NCBI GenBank assembly: GCA_013368325.1
Contig: JAACJK010000070.1
Location: 62,001 to 126,000 of the forward strand
Length of the DNA: 64,000 nucleotides
From: Ephemerocybe angulata
Lineage: Eukaryota > Basidiomycota > Agaricomycetes > Agaricales > Psathyrellaceae
Direction of reading: 5' to 3'
Shown here: piece after piece, positions 26,635-37,929 of the stretch
How positions within the stretch are numbered: the stretch's first letter is position 1
Layout: every line of letters begins with the position of its first letter
The notes under the pieces: model-generated
The model's input: only the letters and a program-made list of their open reading frames with translations
Told to the model about the DNA's origin: nothing
The model's database searches: none
Made by a program: the position numbers and the translations under genes

Positions 26635-28122
26635 TCAGGCGACTGTCTTTAGTCTCGACTCTAACCCAGTCGACCACAGACCCTCACTCTCCGGGAAGTC
26701 GCACAAACCTAGATCTCTCGTCGTATCGTAATGAAGCTTCACCCTCGTTGGAAACATCGCTTCCATAGCCTTGAAACACTCAATCGCAGACCGCCCGATT
26801 GGGGACGCGGAGTACACCACCACCATTCTCTGCGGCCCCTGCTGCAACCGCTCCAGCGTCATCGGCGATGTGGGGGACCCAGGCTCCGGGATATCCTGGA
26901 GGTCGTACACCAAGTCTTCCGCGAGGTACGCGCCAGACGCGGAGCCGTCGTACACGACGATCTCGCGGATATTGACGATCTCCCCGTGTCCTTTCACGAC
27001 GCGTCGTAGGAGGCGGCAGATGGAGTTTCGCATATGGTCCCCGCGGAAGATGTGGGCGAGGACTACGCGTTCTGGGAGGCACCTTTTTATGAGCGCGAGG
27101 GAGCGGTCGAGGGGTAGGCGCTGGGTGCCAAGGTACTCGAGTGTCGAACAGAGGGAGAGGAAGTGGTCGAAGAGTATGTTCGTGAGTTGGCTGTTCGCTT
27201 CGTCGGACGGTTCCTCGGTTTCTCGGAGGCGCAGGTGGGTGAGGTTGGGTACTCGGAGCCTGCACAAGATAAACCACAGCGGGTGCCGTGCAGCGACGAT
27301 AGAGAGGAAGGTGAGCGAGGGGAATGTGATGAGCTGGGAGGGGCTGGGTATGCCCATTTGTTCGAATTCGAATTGTACTTCGATGTGAAGGTGGGTGAGC
27401 CGGTGTGCGTCCGCGAGAGTGTCACCGAGTATATCTAGATAGTCCTGGTTGACCAGGGTGAGGGAGAGGTGCGTGAGGCTCGGCCTGGGCATGTAAGCAA
27501 GGCATGCGAATTGGGTGGGGGAGCGGGCGATCTGTAAGTTAAATCTACTCAATCGAGGAAGCATCGCCCGGTCGACGGGAAATGGGACAGTTCCCTCGGG
27601 GATTGGTGGAGAGGTGACCCGAACGTCCAGATACTCAAGGTTAGGAAAGCCGGAAAATGACTCCGTGTCGTGCACGATTTCCAGGAGGGTGTGTGCAAAG
27701 AGGGAGAGGGATGCCCATCGGTCGGATGTTGCTCCCATTCCAGCAAACGCCTTCATAGGGGACTTGAGATATTCGCTGATCGTAAAGGAGAGGGGGAGGG
27801 ATCCAGTTCTGGCGACGCACATCCTGGCAAATCTCCAGGTCCTACGTAATACTGTGCTGTGCGGAAATGAAGTCATGTTGTCCAGGTCGATATGAGTCCA
27901 TATCTGAGGAGTCGCGATGGCGACAGCTCTCCAGCGGGAGCAGACGCGGGAGGCAGTCAGCGCCACTGAGGTGCACTTAGCACGCTTGGTCGAGACCACA
28001 GGGCCCCCTTCACAGAATATCTGGGAAAGGAGCTCGTTTGGCAGCCGTTCTGCTGGTGTCCCCCCAGGCGAGCCTGCGGCAACCCGTAGCACCCGGAGTT
28101 TTTCAGCTCTGTAGACAAGCAT
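26635..28122 (-). CDS. F-box protein with C-terminal repeat-like region (495 aa)
   Basis: Residues about 22-75 form an F-box: ERLPNELLSQIFCEGG, then VALTASRVCSRWRAVAIATP and QIWTHIDL, the pattern of the large Agaricomycete F-box family. The remainder is Leu-rich with recurring SLTHLSLTL-type segments and reads like a degenerate leucine-rich repeat region. Such proteins are expected to recruit substrates to an SCF ubiquitin ligase through Skp1. The start is uncertain: most relatives have a coiled-coil stretch before the F-box, and a CTACAG acceptor sits just inside this frame at about 28110, so an upstream exon is possible (a GTACGT donor lies at about 28165). No introns are needed in the frame given. 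Confidence 0.8.
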   Translation of the reverse strand: MLVYRAEKLRVLRVAAGSPGGTPAERLPNELLSQIFCEGGPVVSTKRAKCTSVALTASRVCSRWRAVAIATPQIWTHIDLDNMTSFPHSTVLRRTWRFARMCVARTGSLPLSFTISEYLKSPMKAFAGMGATSDRWASLSLFAHTLLEIVHDTESFSGFPNLEYLDVRVTSPPIPEGTVPFPVDRAMLPRLSRFNLQIARSPTQFACLAYMPRPSLTHLSLTLVNQDYLDILGDTLADAHRLTHLHIEVQFEFEQMGIPSPSQLITFPSLTFLSIVAARHPLWFILCRLRVPNLTHLRLRETEEPSDEANSQLTNILFDHFLSLCSTLEYLGTQRLPLDRSLALIKRCLPERVVLAHIFRGDHMRNSICRLLRRVVKGHGEIVNIREIVVYDGSASGAYLAEDLVYDLQDIPEPGSPTSPMTLERLQQGPQRMVVVYSASPIGRSAIECFKAMEAMFPTRVKLHYDTTRDLGLCDFPESEGLWSTGLESRLKTVA

Positions 28123-28598
28123 GGGTCCATGTTATTCTCTCTTTGAGACAAGAATTTACGTACAACGGCTCCTGGTTTTCCTGATCCATGGGATCGATAA
28201 GAGGTGGTGGTGGTGTAAGGCAAATTGGGAAGAGGGGTCTGCTGATCACACCTTTTAAAGGCCTTTATAATGTTCCCACTTCACAGCTGATGCCGCGCTC
28301 GCTGGCTGCGAACCCGGCGAACCATGTCGATTGGGTCCCGAATTGGTTGTACAGGATTTGTCGATAGTGACGTAGCTTCGATACGTACAGCTCGATCGAG
28401 CTAGAAACTTCGATGATGTTGTGGAAAGTGCGCGTATTGTGTCCATCGTGGACAGGCTGGGGTAGAGAGGGGTTCCAGTGGGCAGAGCATGAGGAGAAGA
28501 AAACTGCATGCCTGGCCAGATTACTGAGATTGATGGTAAGATATGAAAACTGATAGTCACATTAAACTGGCGAAAACTTCGCCCCCCCCGCCCAGGCT
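28123..28598. other. spacer between F-box gene and MetRS gene, 476 bp
   Basis: Both neighbours are on the minus strand, so this is the F-box promoter and the MetRS 3' flank. A CCACCACCACC run at 28204-28214 (minus reading) is the only feature noticed. Confidence 0.5.
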
Positions 28599-30547
28599 CT
28601 AGAACAACCTCACCGCTTTCACCTCTCTCTCCTTTGTCCTTTCACTCCCGTCCAAGGCCAACACACTCTCCCACGTTTTTTCTGCCTCACTAAGCCCGAG
28701 CGCTTCCAACAACCTTTCCGAGGTTTCGGGAACGAATGGTTTTAAACAGACCCCCGCCACGCGAAGGGTGAGAAGGGCAGTCTGTCGCGTCTCATACACG
28801 ACCCGTGGATCGCATGCCTTCGACCAGGGCGCTATGTCGGTAACAGCCTTGTTCGCCTACGGGACCTGTGTCAATAACTTCGAACTGCAACGCAAGAAAA
28901 CTACGCACGAGTTTGAGAACATCTAACACCTCGACCAGTGCATCGGCGACCTCCAATGCCTCCATACTGCTCTGCACTTTCCCAGGAAGCTTCGTCGCCG
29001 CTTGAAACAGCTCCTCGTTCAGGGAGTGAAGGAAGGCCTCTCCCCCATCCTGCAACTGGTCGCGCCCCACAGCAGCGCTCGCCGTAATCCTCGCACTGGC
29101 CACGCGGAGAAGGTAGTTTCCCAAGAGAGATTGCAACTGTTTCGAGTGGTTTTCAAGTTGCTCAAAGGACCAATCTACGTCATCCCTGAATCTGCCTCCG
29201 ACTCGTGCAAGGTAGTACCTGACGATGTCGACACCGTACGTCTCCATGCTATGGATAGGATCCACGACGTTGCCTACAGACTTGCTCATCTTGGCCTGAG
29301 ATACAGTCCAGTGGGCGTGCGTCAACAGCCGTTTGGGCAAACCGATGGAAGCTGCTTCCAAGACCTTCGATGGCGGCGTTGCCACCAACTCTGAGTATTT
29401 TGGTCCTGAGAGGGCGAGGAGGATAGCGGGAAGGTAGATAGCGTGGAACCGTAGAATGTCCTTGCCGATGATCTGCATATCCGCCGGCCAGCCAGCCTGT
29501 GCCCCAGCCCCAGACCACGGGTACCCAACACCTGAGAGGTAGATGAGCAAAGCGTCGAACCACACATAGACGGTGTGTTCAGGGTCTTCAGGAACTGTGA
29601 TACCCCACGTCAGCCGGGACCGTGGCCGACTTATAGAGATATCCGCCAGCCCTGGTTCGTCGGTGGAAGCAGGGGAGAGCATTCCCAGAACGACAGAATT
29701 GTACTGGGATGGGAAGACGGTGGTGACGCCCTTGTTGCTGGAATAGTGGTGCACCAAAGCGTCCCGAAAAGCAGAGAGTCGGAACATGTAGTTGTATTCC
29801 TTTGACCATTCGACTGTAGAGCCGGTCTCCTTCGAAATGTGCGTCCCGTCTGCGGTTTCGGTGATTTGCGGTGTCGTGTAGAAGCATTCGTCCGTCACGG
29901 AATACCAGCCTTCGTATTCACCCTTGTAGATGAACCCTTTTTCGTTCAAAGTGCGCTGCAGATACTTCAGAACACCAGAACATGCAAACTCGAAGGATAC
30001 GCACCCAAACATGCTCGACGGCAACTCGATGCCTGTCTTGAGTTGTTCTAGCAAACGTTGTGTAGCTGATATTTGCGCTTTTGGAGAGGTTCTAAATCAT
30101 CGTCAGAATATTATATACTTGAAAGCATGATGAACGCACCTTGAACACTTCGCTCAACTCGTCACAAAACCCTTGCACATCCACTGAACCGTCCTCTCGA
30201 GCCTTCCCAGACTTCGCGGCAGCTTGCTGGATCTTCAAGCCATGTTCGTCGGTGCCAACCAGAAAATTGACTTCTCTTTGGGGTTCTACGAGCCTTCGGT
30301 AACGCGCCAAGACGTCCCCCAGAACCAGGGTATACAAATGGCCGATATGTGGTTTCGCGTTTGGGTAGAAGATGGGTGTTGTGATGTAGTACGGTTTCGA
30401 GGGCTCACTACCGCCTGTGGTCGACGACCAACGTTTTGTTGAGCTCGTTGTCGACAATAGAGACCTCTTTGTGGAGGTACAAGGCCTGTAAGACGACCAC
30501 AAGCATGGTAGACGCCGGAGACGATGGCGGACGGAAGGAAGCAACAT
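28599..30547 (-). CDS. MSM1: mitochondrial methionyl-tRNA synthetase (599 aa)
   Basis: Class I aminoacyl-tRNA synthetase charging tRNA-Met with methionine, here the organellar type. Exons on the minus strand: 30547-30140, 30091-30005, 29955-28909, 28856-28599; 1800 bases. The first 45 residues are rich in Arg, Ser and Thr, as expected for a mitochondrial targeting peptide. The Rossmann fold has [20 protein letters not shown] (HIGH at 67-70), [10 protein letters not shown], and [10 protein letters not shown] (KMSKS at 387-391). The anticodon-binding region follows, with [20 protein letters not shown] and [13 protein letters not shown]. There are no Zn-binding Cys knuckles in the connective peptide, which agrees with the mitochondrial/bacterial single-domain type. 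The acceptor of the second intron was chosen as CTGCAG because it yields VWRTLNEKG. Confidence 0.93.
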
Positions 30548-31303
30548 CGTTGGCCTGCTGGCGCGGGAAATCCCGAACGGCCTTGCCGGGCGCTTCTACC
30601 CCGGTTTACCCTTCTGGTCTCTCCTCTATGTCTTCCCATAATAAAGGGTAGAATGCACTCTTCAAGCAGCTACAGACGTGTGGTTTGTCCTCCAAATTCA
30701 GCATTTTCTGGGATTAAACATAGTAACTTCGAATTCCTTTTCTCTAGCATGGCCTTTCTGGGCGCTTGAAGCTTCCTTAGTAGGCTCTGCTCCTGCATTC
30801 CCCAACGGATGATACCCGCAGCCCAAGTCCCCTAGAGTCTTCTTGAGCAATGTGCATCACCGAATTACCAGCGGGTCTTGTGAGGGACTTGCTTAGATCG
30901 CCGGGTCTGCCCATGGGGGCGCAACTCGGGGCCGTTGCTCATTCAATTGGGGCGGGTCCCTGAAACAAACAGCAACATGCACCCTACAAAATGCAACGTG
31001 TTTGCACCGATCTTATGAAAACCCCCTCGTGAAGAAATCTCTATTCCTCCTCGTTCCACCCACAGTCTCCGGGAGGCCTCCTTCCTATTCCCGTCTGGTC
31101 CGACTCGGCCTCGAGTCAGACCTTCCACTTCGAGAGGACAAGGGAGAATCTGAATCGGGTGTCAAGACGACGAAACGAGGTCGCTTAATTTGCGCGTAGG
31201 TGCATTGCAATTTGGGCGCGATCGTCATCCCTGGCGCTATTAATTAATCTTGCTTCCACTTTGCTTGCACCCCAGCGATAACCCCCGCTTGTGCTCAGCC
31301 AGC
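30548..31303. other. intergenic (divergent), 756 bp
   Basis: Divergent region between MetRS (-) and the small single-pass membrane gene (+). Promoters of both are expected here. No coding or RNA gene recognised. Confidence 0.5.
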
Positions 31304-31822
31304 ATGAGCACCTCTCTGACCTCTATGATTCCATCCCCCGTCGTAGACGCGTCTACCCCGACCTCGTCCACAACATTCGTAACCTATACACCCAAGGCCC
31401 AGTCCCCAGCTGCAGCAAAAGCACTAAAGATCGCCCTCCCAACAGTCTTTGGGGTCATCGTATTCATTATCCTCGCCGCCTTGATCACCAACTGCATTCG
31501 CCGCCGCAAAAGTCCATCTGCCTCTCCAAGCATCGACGATCATGACGCGGAGGACGCGGAGGAAGGCGTGCGGCCTCCCGTCTACCCACCTGGCTCAGAC
31601 TCCGAAAAGGTCGATGGGAAAGCCCGGGAGAGGGTCCCAGAGGCGGGTGAAGACGGTACCCACCCTCCAACATCCCCCACAACCAGCAAGCGACAAAGCC
31701 ACCGTCGCGCATCCCGTCCCGTTATTGACCAGTTTGAAGATCGTCCAAAACGCCACTCCCACCGCAGAAGCAAACATCCCAGAGGTGTCCAGGAAGTTCA
31801 AGATAAGATCCCCCCGCCGTAG
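31304..31822 (+). CDS. small single-pass membrane protein (172 aa), possible truncated paralogue of the ectodomain family
   Basis: Unspliced frame. About 35 Ser/Thr/Pro-rich residues precede one membrane span, KIALPTVFGVIVFIILAALI, which is followed by a basic CIRRRK and an acidic then basic cytoplasmic tail. There is no conventional signal peptide and no ectodomain. The juxtamembrane text LKIALP is the same as in the single-pass protein at 17256-18278, so this may be a paralogue that lost its outer domain, or a separate small protein of similar design. The ATG at 31304 was chosen over upstream codons because translation from it begins with the Ser/Thr-rich segment. The size, composition and codon use look coding, but no named family is recognised. 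Confidence 0.6.
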   Translation: MSTSLTSMIPSPVVDASTPTSSTTFVTYTPKAQSPAAAKALKIALPTVFGVIVFIILAALITNCIRRRKSPSASPSIDDHDAEDAEEGVRPPVYPPGSDSEKVDGKARERVPEAGEDGTHPPTSPTTSKRQSHRRASRPVIDQFEDRPKRHSHRRSKHPRGVQEVQDKIPPP

Positions 31823-32630
31823 ACACGACGTCACACCTATCTGTTCCCTTCGCTCGTTATCGCCGTGCCAATGTCATTATTATCCCGCCATGAGGCTGAG
31901 GAAGCAAAAAAACAGAACGTAAGTGGTCGGAGCAATATGAACGGTACGGGATGATATTAACGAATCTCTCAGCAGAACCTGGACGCGTCTCGACTCTCGC
32001 CAAATCTATTGCCCGCTGTCCTGTTTCTCGCGCGTGCCATTTACGGTTAGCGGCGGGAAGGAGCCTCGCCGTTCCCGGACAGCAAGCGGAGTAAGGCACG
32101 CAACGAGGCTCTTCTCGCAGAGGCCCCTTTCCTTGGTTCGCTGTCCTACTACCACCAGACTTGATTTTCTACGAGTTTGGGTAAATCGGGATTCAAGGCG
32201 ACCGATATTGGCTTGGATTGCTACTGTGGCGCGCGCCGCGTTTCGACAGACAGCGACATGCACACCCCCTGGATCCGGCCATCATACCCCAAACCCAAAC
32301 CTATGTATTCGGGTCCCCTCCAGGCCCCTCACCACACGATGGCGAACAGACTTTTTGCGACGTCACTATATTCACCTGGGTTCATATGCCTACTACACCT
32401 TCTAGTGTTCTATAACTCCCCCTCCCAATCTGCTGAAACAGCGCCTTCCTTACCAATGACGTCAATCCAATCGCTTTACTTCGATGAACTTCTACCCGGG
32501 CCGATGAGCGCTTGGTTTAGACGCCCACCGGGATCGTCGCCTCCAGAGCTAACTAAAGCGCGCCGTTCGTTAAACCTACCCAGCTACTATATCACGGTCT
32601 CATTCTCCGCCGATGCCCTCCCCTTTTGCC
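31823..32630. other. intergenic, 808 bp
   Basis: Open frames on + (32034-32405, 32177-32830) overlap each other and the DUF6533 remnant on the opposite strand; none looks coding. No RNA gene or repeat noticed. Confidence 0.5.
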
Positions 32631-32985
32631 TCAAAGACAAGTCCGCCAACTCCCGTTTCTCAAACACGATGGGTGAAGCTCCCTCTGCGACTCATAGTCC
32701 ATCCCAGCTCCCCTTGCCAAATGCCGACCTCGACCTCGTACCTCTCCACCAGTACTCCATTCAGCGAGAGCTTCAGAATTGCGTTCTGCCCATGCGCGTA
32801 GGTGCAAGAGCATTCGCCTTGAAAGGATAACGTGAAGGTGTGTTTCCGTCCTGCGTCATTATCGCATCAGTAAGTATTTGAACGCTCCGTTTGCATGAAT
32901 GAAGTTGGTAACGATCGCCAGTGCTATAGCGCAGCCCCATGTTAGATTGCTGTTGTGGCGGCGTGGGGAAAGGCATACCTGATAG
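32631..32985 (-). pseudogene. remnant of a DUF6533 gene (last two exons)
   Basis: On the minus strand, about 32930-32870 reads AIALAIVTNFIHANGAFKYL, matching the ALALANIIVNL...GGLKLLL exon of intact copies. Downstream, HVILSRRMLLHLRAWAERN matches the conserved C-terminal exon, which then runs to a stop at 32631. Just upstream, a GGTATGCC donor-like site and RDRFWV resemble the end of the FYRDGIFYF exon, but out of phase. The other exons are not found upstream, so only the 3' part of a copy survives. Confidence 0.7.
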
Positions 32986-33410
32986 CTACGTTAACCCAGA
33001 AGCGGTCTCGAAGTGCTTCTTTCTGATAAGTGCATGCTCTGATGGTTGGACTGATCAACGAAGGCCTTGGACGCAACTTCTTTATCCCCTTTGCTGACCT
33101 CTGCATTATAATATACCTCAAATATAATTCTCAGGCAAGTCTACCGGAAGTTGATACACCCCATCGTAAGTCTTCCAAAGGCCTTCAAGCTTCAATCTTG
33201 GACTGGGCGCCCTGGGGACACGCAAATTTAAAGTGTCGATATTTGAGCACTGCTCGGAATGGTGTAATCGTTACCACTGGCAGGACCTCCGAGGCCCGAG
33301 GCCGTCATGCACTCTGGTATAATACATGTTTGAATTGCAGATGACGAAGTCAAACACCGTGACAAGGGCCAGCCGGCGTTACGACAGGGGGGTATCATAG
33401 CATACTGCGG
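32986..33410. other. spacer, 425 bp
   Basis: Between the DUF6533 remnant and the stop of copy E. Possibly includes further decayed coding sequence of the remnant, but nothing can be aligned with confidence. Confidence 0.4.
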
Positions 33411-35136
33411 CTATTCAAGAACAGGCGGTACGTGGTTGTTCGTGCCGTTTACTCTCCTGTTCATCATATTGTGGTTCGAGAGCTCCCAGCTCTCATGCGG
33501 GCCAGGAGGGGAAGGTTGTCTCTGGTAGTCCGCGCCAGAGTAATAATCAATCCCTCCCAGGTCCCCAATACCATATGGCCCAACGTCCTTCTCGTTGACT
33601 TCGGCGCTCTCCCAAACGAGGACTTCCGTGTCTCGCTCAGCCCACGAGCGAAGGTGTAGCAGCAGTCGGGTCGAGAATATAACATGGAGGTTGGTTACCA
33701 TCCTACGACAGACGGGTTAGCAGCAGAGTCGATCAGAGATATTTTGAAGATCTCGGTCTATCATTGGAACTCACTGGACGAACAGAAACTTCCAGCCGCC
33801 TGAGGCGCCGAATGTAACAATGATGTTTAGAGTTGCCAGAACTTCGAATAGATGTAGGATAAGAATTGTCATTCTTTCGGTGGGGAAGGTGATTCGTGAA
33901 GTACGTACTTGCCAATGCAACGAAATAAAGTACGCCATCTTTGCAGCAGACTTTCCACAGCGAGGTGTCGAGGTCCTTGTGTTTGCGGTATGCGAGGTAC
34001 AGCATAACAATCATCTCGACTATGTTCGGAAACACAAGGTTCCGCATTAGGTTTTCGGGATCTTCGAAGAGGAGCATACTCACTGACAGCCGTTATGAAG
34101 AGCACGATGAATGCAGCGCCAAGGAGTATCTCGGACGTTTCAATTGGGAGGCACGGCACGTTAGAGAAGGGCAGTTTCAAGACTGAGTCCTTTCGTTAGC
34201 AAGCGGCGGCCGTCGGGATTTCCGCTGCATCCTGGTTCAACTCACATTTGACGGTTGGGAGGTATTTCGCGATGATTGCGTACGCTGCAATGTTGTGACC
34301 CTATGGTGCGTGTGGGTGAGCATATAATTGTACGCTGTCATGTTGGTGATACGTACCACAAACTGGAACAGAAGATATGCCAGCATTACTCTATTCTTCC
34401 CAGAGAATGCATACACTCGTAGGAACATGAGTCCTTGGTTTCCATCATTAGATGGTTCGCAAGAAGATTTGGTCAAGACTTCGCAGCCTACCATCAGTTA
34501 GTGCAATTAAGACCACACAGGAGACTGATTCGCAGATATGTGAGTATGGTTAGCCAGCGAGGAACGAGAGGCGACGGGTTGCCTCACCACTCAGTCGGTC
34601 GAACCCGCTCTTGCACACTGAAGGTGGAAGGTCGGTGCGTTGCCCTTCCAAGAGATTCCAAGGTAAGCCACCCGAGCAGCAAGATCAAATGGGAGTCGAA
34701 TGTAGACGTACACAGTATGGAGAATACGATGTGCACGAATATGTAGTATCTTGTACCGAGGAATAGCAGCTTCGGTATGCTCATCCGTACTGGCCACAAT
34801 AGCCGTACCTCCTCTGGGAGAGTGTGTAGGTAATCAGCGACCTAGGTGATAAATCAAGGCGTCAAAGCACGTTTCCTGCGTCACAGAGTGGCGGAGCATA
34901 CCACAAGAGAGTATCCAGCCACCCACTATTAGGCGTGTCGTCAGTCGGTCGTCGATCGGGCCCTGGGGAACGAAGTCTCTTACAAGGTACTGTCGAATTC
35001 CAATTGCTAATTGTTAAGTATTGGAATTTACGGGTTGTTGAGTAGACGACGCGAGACTCACATGTGTGACCTTCACAATCCAGAGCCCGTCAACGAGGGC
35101 ATCCATAAGCGCCTTCTGCGCGGCTTGGACGTCCAT
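33411..35136 (-). CDS. DUF6533 multi-pass membrane protein, copy E (341 aa)
   Basis: Twelve exons on the minus strand: first 35136-35062, microexon 34989-34984 (TACCTT), 34925-34902 (24 nt), a fused 130-nt exon, then exons of 57, 33, 77, 55, 99, 111 and 67 nt, and the last 33702-33411; 1026 bases in frame. It shares with copy D the lost intron between YLHTLPEE and VRLLWP. It keeps the 33/77 split before LMFLRVYAFSGKNR. The usual FYRDG block has changed to VCCKDGVLYFVALA. The acceptor of the 55-nt exon was set at CCATAG, because only that choice gives 55 nt and the GHNIAAYAIIAKYL reading. The C-terminal tail after STRLLLHLRSWAERD is Tyr/Asp/Gly-rich. Intron 1 holds a 9-bp inverted repeat (34996-35004 with 35020-35028) next to the microexon. 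Confidence 0.86.
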
Positions 35137-35693
35137 TGAGCCTAACCAGCCTACGACGAGGAGAAGGAAACGGGGTGGGATGAGCGAGCACAGAAGAAGA
35201 AGCGCTTGGAGACTCACGTACTCTGTTGATATGTATCATCCTTATCATCCAGTGTGATGTGCCCAAGCTGTCTTACTACACTATTCCCAAGACTGGGGTT
35301 TCGCAAGTTCGGTCTCCTCACAGCCCATCTGATGATCCAACCTGTCATGGCCTCCCATCTCCTCGCATGCCGTTCTACCCAGCGGTTCGGGGTGCGAAGG
35401 GCGACATGATGGAGATGCAGAGTTCTGACGCACATCTCAACAAGGTCGAGCTACCTGGCCTGGTCGAGATTAGTGCGTACTCATTTCACTGTCACTGGCA
35501 CTTATTGATGCAGCCACAGGAGGGTTTCAGCTGGAACAGAGTTCCGAATCTCTATTTAGCGTTATGCATCAGGCACTAGATCACTGGCAGGTTACTCACA
35601 GGTTTTGCTACTATGCTAGGGGCACGACGAGCTCTCGGGACTGATCATGACGTTAAACTGAGCATTAATTCCCATGACTTTCTGCGAAGTTGC

Positions 35694-37296
35694 TCATGTG
35701 GAAGAAGTAACTTTAGAAGTAATATCCAGAGTCCTTTCTTCGAAGCGGATAGTCGACGGCGCTGGCTCGAACAACGGGTCATAGGGCGTCAGACCCATCG
35801 GGACCATGCGAATCACCCCACCCATACTGTGCTCAGAATCACCCTTGGACCAAGCCCGCAGGTGGAGAAGCATTCGCGTCGACAGGATTGAATGGATAAC
35901 GGCTTCCGGCCTCGATAAATCGCGGATAAGTACAACCGGTAGAGTAAGAAAAGAAGAAACGCACTGAATGAGGAGGAACTGGTATCCACGAGGAGCAGTA
36001 AAGCTCACGAATATATTCGCTGATGCTAAGACTGGACAAATAGTCAGTATGTGTAAGAATCAAAGCTGCGATCATTGGCAATGAGGTCGGAAAACGTACG
36101 CGACAAGCAGATGAAGTAAACAACGCCGTCTCGATAGAAGAGTGTGAGCAAGCCACTTCGTGCGCCGCGATGCTTGCGAAAAGCACTGTAAATCATTATA
36201 GCCATGACAACTGACAGGCAAGAAAGTGAATGGTCAGAGACATTCGGGAGAGCCTGTAGAGGTACTCACCGACGCCTTCGGCGAGCAAGGTAGCGAATAC
36301 CGAACCGGACAATGTCCCGTTTATTGTAAAGGGAATACAAGGCAAGTTGGGTATCGGCAGCGTGGTATCTGTGTGCGATGAGTTCATCAATGGTGCTCGG
36401 ATTGTAAACTGCGCGAAGGGCGTACACTGGACACTCCTGAGAAAGTTATGGAGGAGAACACCCGTGGCTACAATTATAACCTGTGGCTCCGGTATTGGTT
36501 TAGAAAGTAGAGAGAATGGATTCAACGACGTACGACAAACAGCACAGACAAGAATATCAGCATTGGCCGTGTCCGGCCTGTGAAAGCATAAACACGCACA
36601 AGGAGGATGACTACGCGGCAACAAATTAGTTCCGCATGAGATAATAGATTGCAAAACTTACGCTCGGAAGCTGAGATTATCACTGCGGTGGAGACTGGAA
36701 AGTTTGTTATTCGAAGGAATCTTGATTTTGTGTTGATCAAGTGTAGAACTTACTTCCAGTCCGGTCGGAGGCTATTTTACAGGCTTCTGGACTTGCGCCA
36801 GTGCGCAAGCTTACTGTAGACATTTGGGATGAGGTTCAAGGATTGAGAAAACCGACAGAAAACCTACGTGAAGCGAAGGCAACATGCACAAATGTGTAAT
36901 AACGTAGTGCGAAGAAAAGCACTTTCGGAGCGTTCAGCTTCCCTGGCCACATGAGGCGCACCTAGAAAGGGCTGAGTAAGGCATTTTCGGACATTGGGAG
37001 ACGGTCTTACTTCATCTGGGAACGTACGAAGATAATCCACAATCTATGAATTTGAGTCAAAATGCTTAAGACATGGACACGCGAATTCTAAACTTACGAC
37101 AAGCGCAGTCCCGCCGATTGCCTTTGAATCGTGAGTATTAGGTGTTGATGGATTGCTGCTCAACCTACGAGGTACTGCTCAAGCTTAGCAACCTGCCAGC
37201 TCTCTAGCCTTCACACCGACTCACGTTATTGTACTGTGCGGCCGTATACCCGAGGATAAGTGCGTCTATAAGACCTTCGAGGAAACCTGTCGCCAT
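35694..37296 (-). CDS. DUF6533 multi-pass membrane protein, copy F (315 aa)
   Basis: Thirteen exons on the minus strand: 37296-37225, 37174-37169 (TACCTC), 37121-37098, then 33, 94, 60, 33, 77, 55, 99, 111 and 67 nt, and the last 35910-35694; 948 bases. This copy shows the full, unreduced exon plan. Blocks: IVDYLRTFPDE, VRLMWPGK, VLFFALRYYTFVHV, VRVYAFTGRTRP, VMAIMIYSAFRKHRG, FYRDGVVYFICLS, LLASANIFVSF, STRMLLHLRAWSKGD. It resembles the neighbouring pseudogene G most closely in the first exon and the R-T-G-A-S segment, which suggests that the two came from a local duplication. It is 558 bases from the start of copy E. Confidence 0.87.
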
Positions 37297-37929
37297 TTGG
37301 GGACCTGGGATGTTTCAGTCTCGTCGAGATACTACCAGATGGCCAGGGTCGGGCAGAAAACAGAGGAGGAGGAGTAAACCCTCGCAGCCCGATCCTTATA
37401 CATCTCGGAGGCAATACGCAGTCTCCACCCTTTGCTCAGGGGGATGCCCAACGCCGAGAGAAGAAGGCGTGCAAAGGTGTTATTTTGATCGTGCGGCTCG
37501 GGGCTACGGTCTTCCTGAATCCTCTTGTGTCTAAACTGGGCCATCAGCAATGCTTTCCAACAGGTTCTGAGCAAAAGGAATGCCTTGGGTTCGCCGGTCA
37601 GGTCGATCCAGTATACGGCATAGGTTCACTCACCTATTATATGACCATGGAAGGTTTCCCTAATCGTCGAAACTCGGGGTAAATGTCTGCCATTGCTCGA
37701 CTACATGACAAAGAGGTCCGGTGGCATCTCAACCAGGATGTTCAGAACTTGAGTACAAATGCTGATGATCCCGTCCAAGATGACGGAAATCATCACAAAA
37801 AGAAGCAAGAGTATTGAAGGGATGTTGATTCCAAGTGAGCTGATGCAAGAACCATGAACGCGGACTGAAAGAAAGCTTGAAGAGGTTCGATCAGTGCCAG
37901 CATGGGGATGTGTGGCATTCGCCTTTGAC
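37297..37929. other. spacer upstream of copy F, 633 bp
   Basis: Promoter region of copy F, and the lost 3' half of pseudogene G should have been here. No exon of G after the FSGK region can be recognised, so the sequence is either replaced or decayed. Confidence 0.45.
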
